DNA of 42,347 nucleotides from JAJPXC01 sp964562375 (GCA_964562375.1 CAZLSW010000024.1:1-42347), one strand, 5' to 3'; counted from the stretch's first letter, positions 32,582 to 40,617 are shown. Notes: a model not told the origin generated them from the letters alone. Numbers and translations: made by a program.

Positions 32582-33558
32582 CCACGGTTCAGAAAGGAAG
32601 TCCCGCCGTGTCGGCGGGACAGCAAAACACCCCCCACAAGGGCTACAAGGCGTCACTCAAGTCGATGGACACTGAAGAGACTTTCGACCTGATCTTCTAT
32701 CGCCCCATCGGATACGCGTGGGCGTGCCTCGCGGCCAAACTTGGCATCACCCCCAACGCCATCACCATCGCCTCGATTTTCCTGGGCCTAGGAGCCGGTG
32801 TCCTATTCTACTTCAGCGACCTGTGGCTCAACCTGATAGGCATCGTCCTGCTGGTGTGGGCCAACTCTTTTGACAGCGCCGACGGCCAGCTCGCACGCAT
32901 GACCGGCCAGTACTCCCGCATCGGCCGAATCCTCGACGGATTGAGCGGCGACCTGTGGTTCGCGGCAATCTACGTCGCCATCTGCTTGCGCGAGAACCAC
33001 ACCTCCGACTTCTTCATGGCCCACACCTGGGTAATATGGGTGGTGGCCGTTGTCACCGGCCTTTGCCACGCCAAGCAAGCCGCAATGGCCGACTACTACC
33101 GCCAGTTTCACCTCTTCTTCGTCAAAGGCAAAGAGGGCAGCGAGCTGGAGGACTCGGAGCAGCTAAAGCAAAAACTTGACCAGCTCTCCTGGCGTCACAA
33201 TTTCTGGCAGAAACTCACCATGAGCTTCTACACCAACTACACCGTGTCGCAAGAGGTTCACACCCAGTCGATGCAGGCCCTGCGCCGCGAGTTGCGCGAG
33301 CGTTTCGGTGACGCTCCAGCCCCGGAATCCTTCCGCGAAGCATTCCGCAAGGCGTCCAAGCCCCTGATGAAGTACACCAACATCCTGTCGTTCAACGTGC
33401 GCTCTTGGGCGCTCTTCGCCGCGCTGCTGCTGCAAATGCCATGGCTCTACTTCGCTTTCGAGCTTACCGTGTTGAACATCCTGCTCGTGTACATGAACAT
33501 CCGCCACGAGCATATTTGCCGCCGATTCACCAAAGAGCTTAAAGATGGAAAATATTGA
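32578..33558 (+). CDS. CDP-alcohol phosphatidyltransferase
   Basis: A 326-residue multi-pass membrane protein. I start at 32578, overlapping the ATP-grasp stop by ATGA. The CDP-alcohol motif is D99-x2-D102-G-x2-A106-R107-x8-G116-x3-D120, then GLSG and D125. The last Asp is one residue later than the canonical Dx3D. The enzyme moves a phosphatidyl (or other phospho-alcohol) group from a CDP-activated donor to an alcohol with loss of CMP. Residues 5-15 (QKGSPAVSAGQ) are encoded by a solo copy of the palindromic repeat; the conserved part begins near residue 27. With MIPS downstream, an inositol acceptor is plausible. Confidence 0.85.
   Translation: MTTVQKGSPAVSAGQQNTPHKGYKASLKSMDTEETFDLIFYRPIGYAWACLAAKLGITPNAITIASIFLGLGAGVLFYFSDLWLNLIGIVLLVWANSFDSADGQLARMTGQYSRIGRILDGLSGDLWFAAIYVAICLRENHTSDFFMAHTWVIWVVAVVTGLCHAKQAAMADYYRQFHLFFVKGKEGSELEDSEQLKQKLDQLSWRHNFWQKLTMSFYTNYTVSQEVHTQSMQALRRELRERFGDAPAPESFREAFRKASKPLMKYTNILSFNVRSWALFAALLLQMPWLYFAFELTVLNILLVYMNIRHEHICRRFTKELKDGKY
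32591..32624. repeat. Solo copy of the 57-bp-family palindrome
   Basis: 34 bases identical to the repeat array at 23936-24284, including the full GTCCCGCCG-TGT-CGGCGGGAC hairpin. It lies within the first codons of the phosphatidyltransferase, read in a different frame from the flippase array. Confidence 0.92.
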
Positions 33559-34261
33559 TCTTCAAGATATTAAAGGTATAATCTTCGACTACGGTGGCAC
33601 CATCGACTCTCATGGCGACCACTGGAGCGAAATCATCTGGGAGGGTTATCAAAACTCAGGAGTGCGCATCGACAAGGACGACTTCCGCCGTGCCTACGTA
33701 GAGACCGAGCGCGAGTTTGCCCGCGTGGCCCACATTCTCCCCACCGACACTTTCCGCGCCGTGATGCTCAAGAAAATAGCCACCGAGATGCGCTACCTGC
33801 AAGAATGGGGCATCGTGGACGGAGCCACAGCCGCTCGCTCGGCCGACATCGCTGCCTACTGCTATCTGGCTGCCCGCTCGTGCGTCGAGGAGGCCAAGCC
33901 CGTACTTGAGGAGCTGGCTAAGAGCTACCCACTTGTGCTCGTTTCCAATTTCTATGGCAATATCGAGGCCGTGTTGGCCGACTTTGGGCTGAGCCACCTG
34001 TTCCCGGCCGTGATTGAGAGCGCGGTCGTGGGCGTGCGCAAGCCCGATCCGGCGATTTTCGCCCTCGGTCTTGACGCCTTGGGGCTCCCCGCCCAGCAGG
34101 TGCTAGTTGTGGGCGACAGCTACCGCAAAGATATACTCCCTGCTCGCTCCCTGGGATGCCGGACGGCTTGGATTAAAGGTCGTGGCTGGACCCCCGAGGA
34201 GGATGCCATCACCGACCCTTGCCAAATCCCCTCCCTCACCGCATTAGTGGTGAATGGTTAG
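33545..34261 (+). CDS. HAD-superfamily hydrolase
   Basis: A 238-residue HAD protein with a helical cap (about 20-100). Motif I is FDYGGTID (nucleophile Asp in DYGGT), motif II is VSN near 137, motif III is the Lys of VRKPDP, and motif IV is GDSYRKDI. The Asp normally at +2 from the nucleophile, which acts as acid/base in phosphatases, is Gly here. It overlaps the phosphatidyltransferase gene by 14 bases, so they are co-translated. A phosphatase step on inositol-phosphate or a lipid headgroup would complete the pathway; dehalogenase-like chemistry is the alternative given the missing Asp. Confidence 0.85.
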   Translation: MENIDLQDIKGIIFDYGGTIDSHGDHWSEIIWEGYQNSGVRIDKDDFRRAYVETEREFARVAHILPTDTFRAVMLKKIATEMRYLQEWGIVDGATAARSADIAAYCYLAARSCVEEAKPVLEELAKSYPLVLVSNFYGNIEAVLADFGLSHLFPAVIESAVVGVRKPDPAIFALGLDALGLPAQQVLVVGDSYRKDILPARSLGCRTAWIKGRGWTPEEDAITDPCQIPSLTALVVNG

Positions 34262-34383
34262 TGGTTAGTGGTTAGTGGTTAGTGGTTAATGGTTAATGGC
34301 GTCCGCGCAGCCCTAGGGGAGCCGACCTTGGTCGGCCATACAGGGGGCCATTTAGGGGGGCGGCCTTGGACGGCCATATTAAC
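34259..34383. repeat. GTGGTTA 7-bp repeat and GGCCGAC palindromes
   Basis: 34259-34292 is a run of GTGGTTA/ATGGTTA units starting within the HAD stop region. 34319-34380 holds two small palindromes, GCCGACCTTGGTCGGC and GGCCTTGGACGGCC with CATA tails. No gene. Confidence 0.7.
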
Positions 34384-34385
34384 CG

Positions 34386-34823
34386 CTAGCGCGCTCCCGG
34401 GCGTGGCGTGTTAGCGCCACCTCCGCCGCCTGGATTGCCCCCACTTGGGCCTCCAGGATTGCCTACACCTGGGCCTCCAGGGTTATTGCCGGGATTATTG
34501 CCGGGGTTATTACCAGGGTTATTGCCGGGATTATTGCCGGGATTAGGAGCAGGGTTGCCTCCACCACCAGGATTAGTGACAGCGCCGGGACGTATATTGA
34601 TTACAGCGCCCCCACCCGGATTGGGTTTGGGTGGATTGGGAGCCGGGTTGACAACTGGCAGGGGATTGAGCGCTGGTCCAGGGGGAAGGGGATTGCCGAT
34701 ATATGTCGTCGGATAGTAGTCGGGGCCGGTGGAGACGCTGGCTCCCCAGTATCCGCCGCATGCCGTGAGCGCGACCGTGGCCGTCGCGCACGCGCAAGCA
34801 AGGATTATGTTGTTCTTTTTCAT
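34386..34823 (-). CDS. Gly/Asn/Pro-repeat lipoprotein
   Basis: A 145-residue predicted lipoprotein (lipobox LTAC, C22). After a short YWGASVSTGPDYYPTTYIG stretch it is almost wholly Pro, Gly and Asn, with five GNNP-type tetrads (about 95-115) and a Gly-rich end GGGGGANTPRPGAR. Such sequence is expected to be disordered or spacer-like. It is the last gene of a minus-strand group, but the repeat spacer upstream suggests it is transcribed separately. Function unknown. Codons for Asn are AAT/AAC mixed, and the tandem repeat may vary between strains by slippage. Confidence 0.72.
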   Translation of the reverse strand: MKKNNIILACACATATVALTACGGYWGASVSTGPDYYPTTYIGNPLPPGPALNPLPVVNPAPNPPKPNPGGGAVINIRPGAVTNPGGGGNPAPNPGNNPGNNPGNNPGNNPGNNPGGPGVGNPGGPSGGNPGGGGGANTPRPGAR

Positions 34824-34856
34824 ATTATTGAAACGCTTTTGGCAGGAAAAAAGATT

Positions 34857-34921
34857 ATAGGCCCTATAAGCCCCATAAGTCCTATAAGCCCTATAGGCCC
34901 TATAAGCCCTATAGGCCTTAT
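34857..34921 (-). repeat. CCCTATAAG/CCCCATAAG 9-bp tandem repeat
   Basis: About seven degenerate 9-bp units, the same family as 28438-28530. It fills the space between the Bcp stop and the lipoprotein promoter region. Confidence 0.8.
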
Positions 34922-34923
34922 AA

Positions 34924-35385
34924 TTACCCCTCTAGAAGGGAGAGGATTTGCTGGGCGTGCTCCGAGGTCTTGATTTGGCGCGGAGTAAAGACATGGGTGA
35001 CGATTCCGTCCTCGTTCACGAGATAGGTGGTGCGCAGGGTGCCCATGGTCACTCTTCCATACATCTTTTTCTCGCCCCAGGCGTCGAGCTGCTGAAGGAG
35101 AGTGGTGTCGGTGTCGGCGATCAGCGAGAAAGGAAGGTCGTATTTCTCGATGAATCGGCGATGGGAAGTGGCTGTGTCGCGGCTTACGCCAAGGATGGCG
35201 TAGCCTTTCTGGGCCAACTCGTCGGCGTGGTCGCGCAGGGAGCAGGCCTCGGCTGTACACCCTGAGGTGGAATCCTTGGGATAAACGTAAAGAACGAGTT
35301 TGCGGCCGCGGAATTGGTCGGCCGTGATCTCTTGGCCGTTCTGGTCAAGGCCAAGGAATTCGGGTATTTTGTCACCTATTTTCAT
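34924..35385 (-). CDS. bcp: Thioredoxin-dependent thiol peroxidase Bcp
   Basis: A 153-residue atypical 2-Cys peroxiredoxin (Bcp/PrxQ). The peroxidatic cysteine is C43 in YPKDSTSGCTAEACSLRD, and the resolving cysteine is five residues on (C48), the alpha2 arrangement. Catalytic Thr and Arg are also present (T40, and the Arg of GTLRTTYLV). It reduces hydrogen and alkyl peroxides in the cytoplasm using thioredoxin. It overlaps the upstream pseudo-peptidase gene by 4 bases (ATGA). No PerR-box-like site is near it. Confidence 0.95.
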   Translation of the reverse strand: MKIGDKIPEFLGLDQNGQEITADQFRGRKLVLYVYPKDSTSGCTAEACSLRDHADELAQKGYAILGVSRDTATSHRRFIEKYDLPFSLIADTDTTLLQQLDAWGEKKMYGRVTMGTLRTTYLVNEDGIVTHVFTPRQIKTSEHAQQILSLLEG

Positions 35386-36686
35386 CTTTGTTGCCAGGCT
35401 TGAATTGGGGTTAAGAAGGGTCCGGGAATTGGAGGGTTAACTTCGAAATCGGTTCCGGTCCCGCGGGCATCGGTGTCGTGCACATAGCGCAGGAGCTCGA
35501 CGCGCTGGGCCATCACTTGTATTTGATCTACATATAAGGGTGTTCGGGCGAGAGTGGAGAGGAGGTTGATATAGGCTACCGGGTCGGCGCCGATCCATTG
35601 GAGGTAGCGGTAGGCGACAAGGTCGGCGCGCATCAGTTGCTCGGGCTTGTACTCGAATTGCACGGCGGCGATGTCGTTGCCCATGGCGGCGATTGAGGCG
35701 GCGGTGACGACAATCAGGCCCGAGCCTGAGGTAAAGTCGATGATGTTGCCCACATTGCCGGGGATGAAGGTCGATGCTATGTTGGTGATACCCAATGCGA
35801 TACCAAGAATACCGCGGGTTTGTGCGGCGCGTTCAAGGCAATAGGCGTCCCAAGTGGTGTCCCAGAGCAGGAAGTGGGTGAACGTGGCCGCGGCGATACC
35901 TACGAGTGCCGACTGGCTAGAGCCGCAGGCGGTGACCATTCCCTTGGAAATGAACATGTTGCCCTCGGGAGTTACGAAAGCGTTGGCACGCGTGGAGGGT
36001 ACGATGTCGAGGGTGAAGGGGGAGTTGTCGACGTCAAGGCCTAGGTTGGCGATCAGCTGGTCGGCCTGCAGGGTGTCGACCGACTGGTAACCGAAGGTGT
36101 CGAAGTAGCGATAAATGGACGACATGAGCGATTCCACGCGGTTTTGGCCGGCTTTCATGGCCGAAGAGCCGTTGGCGATGGCGTTGCGCATGGTCTGCAT
36201 CTGGTTGTTGTGGTTCCAAATCACATTCCAGAAGTCGCCGGCATCGCCCTTGGGGACGTTGTCGACGATAGCGGCCACGTCGTAGCGGTTGAGCAACTTT
36301 TGCAAGTCGCGATAACGGGCCAATTTTTTCTTCTCGGCCTTTGCGGCCTCTTTTTGGGCTTTCTGCTCGGCCTTAAGGCGCTCTTTTTCAGCTTTTTGCT
36401 CAGCTTTAATACGAGCTTTCTCGGCCTTCTCGGCCTCTTTTTGGGCCTTTTGCTCGGCCTTTATGCGCTCTTTCTCAGCTTTTTGGGCCTCCTTCGAGGT
36501 GAGTGCGGCCGCGTCATCGGCCTCAGCGTCGGCGGCGAGGCGCCAATTGGGTCGTTCGTCTTGCTTTACGGGAGCGCTGACGGTGCCGTTGTTATCGGGA
36601 GTGAAGGCTAGCGAGGTTGGAGCAACCAGCGCCAGCGCAACTGCCGCGACAAGAGCTTGTATTAATGTCTTACTAATCGGTTTCAT
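35382..36686 (-). CDS. M48-like pseudo-peptidase with Lys/Glu/Ala helix
   Basis: A 434-residue secreted protein. The signal peptide is at 1-27 (ending SLAF). A repetitive charged helix (KAEKERIKAEQKAQKEAEKA, about 64-122) follows. Residues 130-434 follow the M48 metallopeptidase plan. NAFVTPEGNMFISKGMV (235-251) mimics the NAF...GG.IFV..GL strand. The HExxH position reads ATFTH (267-271), so one His and the Glu are gone. The later EADRLG-like helix reads LMRADLVAYRYLQWIGADP. It is therefore probably not a protease. Its ATGA overlap with bcp and 6-base gap from the glycosylphosphotransferase gene put it in a three-gene operon. Confidence 0.72.
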   Translation of the reverse strand: MKPISKTLIQALVAAVALALVAPTSLAFTPDNNGTVSAPVKQDERPNWRLAADAEADDAAALTSKEAQKAEKERIKAEQKAQKEAEKAEKARIKAEQKAEKERLKAEQKAQKEAAKAEKKKLARYRDLQKLLNRYDVAAIVDNVPKGDAGDFWNVIWNHNNQMQTMRNAIANGSSAMKAGQNRVESLMSSIYRYFDTFGYQSVDTLQADQLIANLGLDVDNSPFTLDIVPSTRANAFVTPEGNMFISKGMVTACGSSQSALVGIAAATFTHFLLWDTTWDAYCLERAAQTRGILGIALGITNIASTFIPGNVGNIIDFTSGSGLIVVTAASIAAMGNDIAAVQFEYKPEQLMRADLVAYRYLQWIGADPVAYINLLSTLARTPLYVDQIQVMAQRVELLRYVHDTDARGTGTDFEVNPPIPGPFLTPIQAWQQR

Positions 36687-36692
36687 AGGCGT

Positions 36693-38087
36693 TTAGAATG
36701 CGTTTTGTTCGCCTTTGACGGCGTTGACCACCGTGCGGGCGATGATCTTCAGGTCGAGGAGGAAACTCCAATTCTCGATGTACCACACGTCATACTCCAC
36801 TCGCTTTTCCATCTGCCAAAGCTCCTCTGTCTGGCCACGGTAGCCGTTTACTTGCGCCCACCCGGTGATTCCGGGCTTGATCAGGTGGCGCACCATATAT
36901 TTGTCGATGAGCTTGGAGTAGTCTTCGGTGTGCTTGAGCATGTGGGGACGCGGCCCCACAACCGACATGTCGCCGAGCCACACGTTGATGAACTGCGGGA
37001 GCTCGTCGATCGACGTGTGGCGCAGGATTTCACCCACGCGGGTTTTGCGAGGGTCGTCCTTGACGGCCTGCATAGTGTCGGCTTTGGCGTTGACGCGCAT
37101 CGTGCGGAATTTCCAGCATTTAAACGCATTGCCGCGGTAGCCGGTTCGCAGTTGCTTGAAGAAAATGGGCCCGGGCGACGACATTTTGATGGCAATCGCC
37201 ACAGGAATGAACACAATCGGCGAGAAGAGCAACACGATGGAGGAAAACGCCACGTCGAACGATCGCTTGGCCAAACGGTTAAGGATGTTCTTCAGGCGAT
37301 TGCGACGTATCGACAGCACTGGGATGCGCCCCACGTGATGGAGGTCGAAGGTGCGAGAGATAAATCTCGGAATCTGAGGCACATAGTAGAATTGTACTAC
37401 CTGGTCGTCGGTCAATTTGATTACCGAGCGGAGGGCGTGCTCCTCATAGCCCGAGAGGGTAAAGTAAACCTCATCGACACCGTTTTTGCGCACGAACTCA
37501 TCGAGGTGGTCGATGTCGCCCAAATATGGGCCGAGGACGGTGTTGGGGCACTTGTCGTGGTCGTCAAAGAATCCCATGATGCGGTAGCCGAAACACTGCT
37601 CGGAGCGCATCTCCTCGGCAAGGCGCATCGCGGTGGCGTTGTAGCCCACAAAGACCACGCGGGTAAAGTTGCGGCCCCGACGGCGGTAGTGCTTTACGAT
37701 CATGCGGGCGGTGATCCACCACAGGGGTAGGCCCACCAGGCACATGCCGTAAAACTCAAGGTAGGCCCACCAGGGGATCACGAAGATGCCCAAGAACGAC
37801 AGTATGGCCAGGAAGAACAACGCATGGATGCCCACTGCCTGGAATGCCGAGAACACCAAGTGGTCCATGTAAATCGTGCGATTGCCCTTGAGCCGGGAGA
37901 ACCAGTAGGCCACCGGCAGGTAAGCCACGTTGAGCACCAGCCATATCTGGCGCAGCAGCGGCGAGTTGGCCACCTCGGGGTTAAGGATGGTCGTTACCCA
38001 AAAAAGGAGATTGACCACCACGAAGTCCATGGCGGTGATCAGCGAGGATATGTATTGACCGTATTTTCCTTTATGGATACTTGTCAT
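36693..38087 (-). CDS. Undecaprenyl-phosphate glycosylphosphotransferase
   Basis: A 464-residue polyprenyl glycosylphosphotransferase of the WcaJ/WbaP type, which starts lipid-linked glycan assembly by moving a hexose-1-phosphate onto undecaprenyl phosphate. Residues 10-125 hold four transmembrane helices. A CoA-binding-like domain lies near 140-250 (VVFVGYNATAMRLAEEM). The catalytic domain is at 270-464, with KRSFDVAFSSIVLLF, GPIFFKQLRTGYRGNAF, KFRTM, DELPQFINVWLGDMSVVGPRP and the C-terminal GITGWAQVNGYRG. The flippase at 23.9 kb could act later in the same route. First gene of the operon with the pseudo-peptidase and bcp. Confidence 0.95.
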   Translation of the reverse strand: MTSIHKGKYGQYISSLITAMDFVVVNLLFWVTTILNPEVANSPLLRQIWLVLNVAYLPVAYWFSRLKGNRTIYMDHLVFSAFQAVGIHALFFLAILSFLGIFVIPWWAYLEFYGMCLVGLPLWWITARMIVKHYRRRGRNFTRVVFVGYNATAMRLAEEMRSEQCFGYRIMGFFDDHDKCPNTVLGPYLGDIDHLDEFVRKNGVDEVYFTLSGYEEHALRSVIKLTDDQVVQFYYVPQIPRFISRTFDLHHVGRIPVLSIRRNRLKNILNRLAKRSFDVAFSSIVLLFSPIVFIPVAIAIKMSSPGPIFFKQLRTGYRGNAFKCWKFRTMRVNAKADTMQAVKDDPRKTRVGEILRHTSIDELPQFINVWLGDMSVVGPRPHMLKHTEDYSKLIDKYMVRHLIKPGITGWAQVNGYRGQTEELWQMEKRVEYDVWYIENWSFLLDLKIIARTVVNAVKGEQNAF

Positions 38088-38112
38088 TAACTACGGGTTA
38101 GCGTTAGCTTAT

Positions 38113-38270
38113 ACTACAAATGTAATTATATTTTGACTACGAATTTCACGAATCTGACGAATTCAACCGTGACAGCGACATTCGTTTCATTCGTTATGCG
38201 ATAGCATGTAGATTGGTTAAAACGAATCTTCGTGAAATTCGTGAAATTCGTAGTCAATTAATTTGTAGCT
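38113..38270. repeat. MITE-like inverted repeat element
   Basis: Arms GACTACGAATTTCACGAAT (38135-38153) and its exact complement (38237-38255) enclose about 83 bases. Outer bases CTACAAAT and ATTTGTAG extend the inverted repeat to the edges. Its left end contains TACATTTG on the minus strand (plus 38117-38124), a possible -7 box for the glycosylphosphotransferase gene. No frame inside. Confidence 0.75.
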
Positions 38271-38285
38271 TTATCGGGGGCTGTG

Positions 38286-40391
38286 TTAGAGCTTGGTATC
38301 GATCACTTTGATCTTCTCCTCGAGCACCTTGATGTCGTCCTTGAGGCGCTCGATTTTCTTTTGCATCTCGCGCACGAGGGAGTCGCCGGTCTTCGACTTG
38401 GAGTTGAAGAACATCAAGTTGTTCTCGTAGGTGTTGAGCTCCGATTTGCGTTGCTCGTAGGCGCGGATCATGCGCTCGCGCTCGCGTAGCATCTTGATCT
38501 CGTCGCCGTCCATCTCGGCCAGGGATGTCTCGAAACGTGCCATCTGCTCGCCACGCACTCGCATGTCGAGGGTTTTGTAAAGTGCGTTAACCACCTCACG
38601 GTAAGCGTCGTACACCTTGTCCTTCTCGCGGAAGGGAACATGGCCGATGCCTTGCCACTTCGACGAAAGCTCACGCACGCGGACCACGGCCTCGTCACGG
38701 TCCATCTCGGCGGTGTCGATGGCCTTGAGTGCTTCGATGATCTCGCGTTTGGCCTTGAGGTTGGCCTGCTCAACGGCGCGGGCTCCCGAGGTTTTCTCCT
38801 TGCGAGCATCAAAGAAGTGGTTGCACGCGGCCTGGAAACGGCGCCACACGTTGTCGCTGTGCTTCTTGGGAACGGTGCCGATCTGTTTCCACTCCTTCTG
38901 GAGCTCAGCGAGGGCCTCGCCGGTGGCCTTCCAATCGGTGCTGTCCTGCAGGGCCTCCGCCTTCTCGCAGAGGGCGATTTTCTTGGCGAGGTTGGCCTGC
39001 AGTTCGTCCTTCATCGAGCGGAAATGCTCGGCCTTGGCGGCGAAGAACTTGTCGCAGGTCTCGCGGAAGCGCGCGAAGAGGCTGTTGTTCAGCTTCTTGG
39101 ATGCGAAACCGAGCTTCTTCCAGTCGGCCTGTGCCTCCATAATCTTGGCGGTCATGGCCTCCCATTGGGCGTAGGTGCGCAACTCGGAGAAGTCGAGGGC
39201 CTCCACGCGCTCGCAGATTGCGGTTTTGGCCAACTCGTTCTCGCGCTCGCGGGCCTTGCGCTCCTCGAAGAAGGCTTGGTATTTTTTGTTGATGGCCGCT
39301 GAGGCGTCCTTGAATCGGTTCCATATCTCCTCGCGCTGCTCCTTGGCCACCGGACCCGTCTCGCGCCACTTGTCGTGGAGATCCTGAAGGCGCTTGAAGG
39401 CGGTAATCACATCGGCCTCGTCGACGAGAGTCTCAGCTTGCTCGCAGAGCAACTGCTTGGTGTCCAGGTTTTTGCGGAAGTCGTAGTCGCGCAGGTCCTT
39501 GTTGATCTTGAGCTGGTCGTAGTAGCGCTCGACGGCGTCCTGGTAACGTTTCCACACGTCGGAGGCGTCGGTCGGGGGCACCTCGCCGATCAATTTGAAA
39601 TCCTGCTGAAGCTCTTTGAATCGGGGGAACGTGCGGTTGACGTTGTCGGTGTCGGCGGCCATCTCTACCAGCGAGGCGATGATGGTGTTCTTTTTCTCGA
39701 GGTTGGATTTGCGCTCCTCCTCCATGGCGGCAGCGGCCGCAGCCTTCTTCTCCTTGACGATGTTGAGTAGCTCTTTGAGTTTCTCCTCGATCTCGGAAGT
39801 CGCGGGGGTGAAGGCCTCGGGGTCGTTGCCGGCAGCCACGAATTTCTCGCGCTCGGCCTCAACCTCAGCGTTATGGAATGTGTAGAAGATTTGTTTCAAG
39901 CGGCTCACGCCCTCGCGGGAGATGTCGGCGGCGGGGAGGTCGGCGATGTGGCCCAGGCGCTCCACCACTTCCTCCTTGCTTGCGGGGAGGGTAGATTCCT
40001 TCTCAGGCTCCTCAGCCGAGGCCTCCTCAGCCTTGGGCTCTTCGGCGGGTGCCTCTTCAGCTTTGGGCTCCTCAGCCTTGGGCTCCTCGACGGGTGCCTC
40101 TTCAGCTTTAGGCTCCTCGGCGGGGGCCTCTTCAGCCTTGGCCTCCTCAGCCTTGGGTTCCTCACCGGGAGCCTCTTCAGCCTTGGGTTCTTCGGCTTTT
40201 GGCTCCTCGGCCTTGGGCTCCTCAACGGGGGCCTCTTCAGCCTTGGGCTCCTCCTGAGCGGGTTGTACTACTTTGGTTTCCGGGGTGTCGGGTTCGTTAA
40301 CTTTTTCCTGCTCGGTGGCGGGGGTTTCGGGGAGGGTTGTTTCTTCCACGGGCTTGTTCTGGAGCTCGGCGGAAAGGTCAGGGGTGTCCAT
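38286..40391 (-). CDS. DUF349 repeat protein with Glu/Pro/Lys/Ala leader
   Basis: A 701-residue cytoplasmic protein. Residues 1-135 are low complexity, built from EEPKAEEAPVEEPKAEE units. From about 140 on, several DUF349 repeats follow, each a helical hairpin ending in a W-K-x-hydrophobic motif, for example FKDASAAINKKYQAFFEERK and LAELQKEWKQIGTVPKKHSDNVWRRF. The last 70 residues are coiled coil. DUF349 proteins are widespread in Bacteroidetes and their job is not settled; a ribosome or stress link has been proposed for some. It is monocistronic with a strong promoter. Confidence 0.9.
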   Translation of the reverse strand: MDTPDLSAELQNKPVEETTLPETPATEQEKVNEPDTPETKVVQPAQEEPKAEEAPVEEPKAEEPKAEEPKAEEAPGEEPKAEEAKAEEAPAEEPKAEEAPVEEPKAEEPKAEEAPAEEPKAEEASAEEPEKESTLPASKEEVVERLGHIADLPAADISREGVSRLKQIFYTFHNAEVEAEREKFVAAGNDPEAFTPATSEIEEKLKELLNIVKEKKAAAAAAMEEERKSNLEKKNTIIASLVEMAADTDNVNRTFPRFKELQQDFKLIGEVPPTDASDVWKRYQDAVERYYDQLKINKDLRDYDFRKNLDTKQLLCEQAETLVDEADVITAFKRLQDLHDKWRETGPVAKEQREEIWNRFKDASAAINKKYQAFFEERKARERENELAKTAICERVEALDFSELRTYAQWEAMTAKIMEAQADWKKLGFASKKLNNSLFARFRETCDKFFAAKAEHFRSMKDELQANLAKKIALCEKAEALQDSTDWKATGEALAELQKEWKQIGTVPKKHSDNVWRRFQAACNHFFDARKEKTSGARAVEQANLKAKREIIEALKAIDTAEMDRDEAVVRVRELSSKWQGIGHVPFREKDKVYDAYREVVNALYKTLDMRVRGEQMARFETSLAEMDGDEIKMLRERERMIRAYEQRKSELNTYENNLMFFNSKSKTGDSLVREMQKKIERLKDDIKVLEEKIKVIDTKL

Positions 40392-40463
40392 AATCGATTG
40401 ATGGTTAGAAAGATGAGAGTATTGCCCCGGGTAAGGGCGTGATTGGTTTTTGATTTAAGCGGT

Positions 40464-40495
40464 CAAATATACGCTAATTTCCCGAAAATTCCAAA
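40464..40495 (-). promoter_or_regulatory. Promoter of the DUF349 gene
   Basis: Minus-strand TTTTG (plus 40492 onward), a 20-base spacer and TATATTTG (plus 40464-40471). A good consensus match, 73 bases before the start codon. Confidence 0.65.
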
Positions 40496-40543
40496 AAAAT
40501 CGTCCTATACATATATAAAAATGGATTCTTTTATAAACGTGGA

Positions 40544-40617
40544 TTCTTTCGACTTAAATCGACTTAAATCGACTTAAATCGAAAGAAATCGAGAGAAATC
40601 GAATGAAATCGAATGAA
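40544..40617 (+). repeat. CGACTTAAAT 10-bp repeat and variants
   Basis: Three CGACTTAAAT units followed by CGAAAGAAAT, CGAGAGAAAT and CGAATGAAAT variants. It lies in the 486-base divergent spacer 40392-40877, which otherwise holds only the two opposing promoters and AT-rich DNA. Confidence 0.8.
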
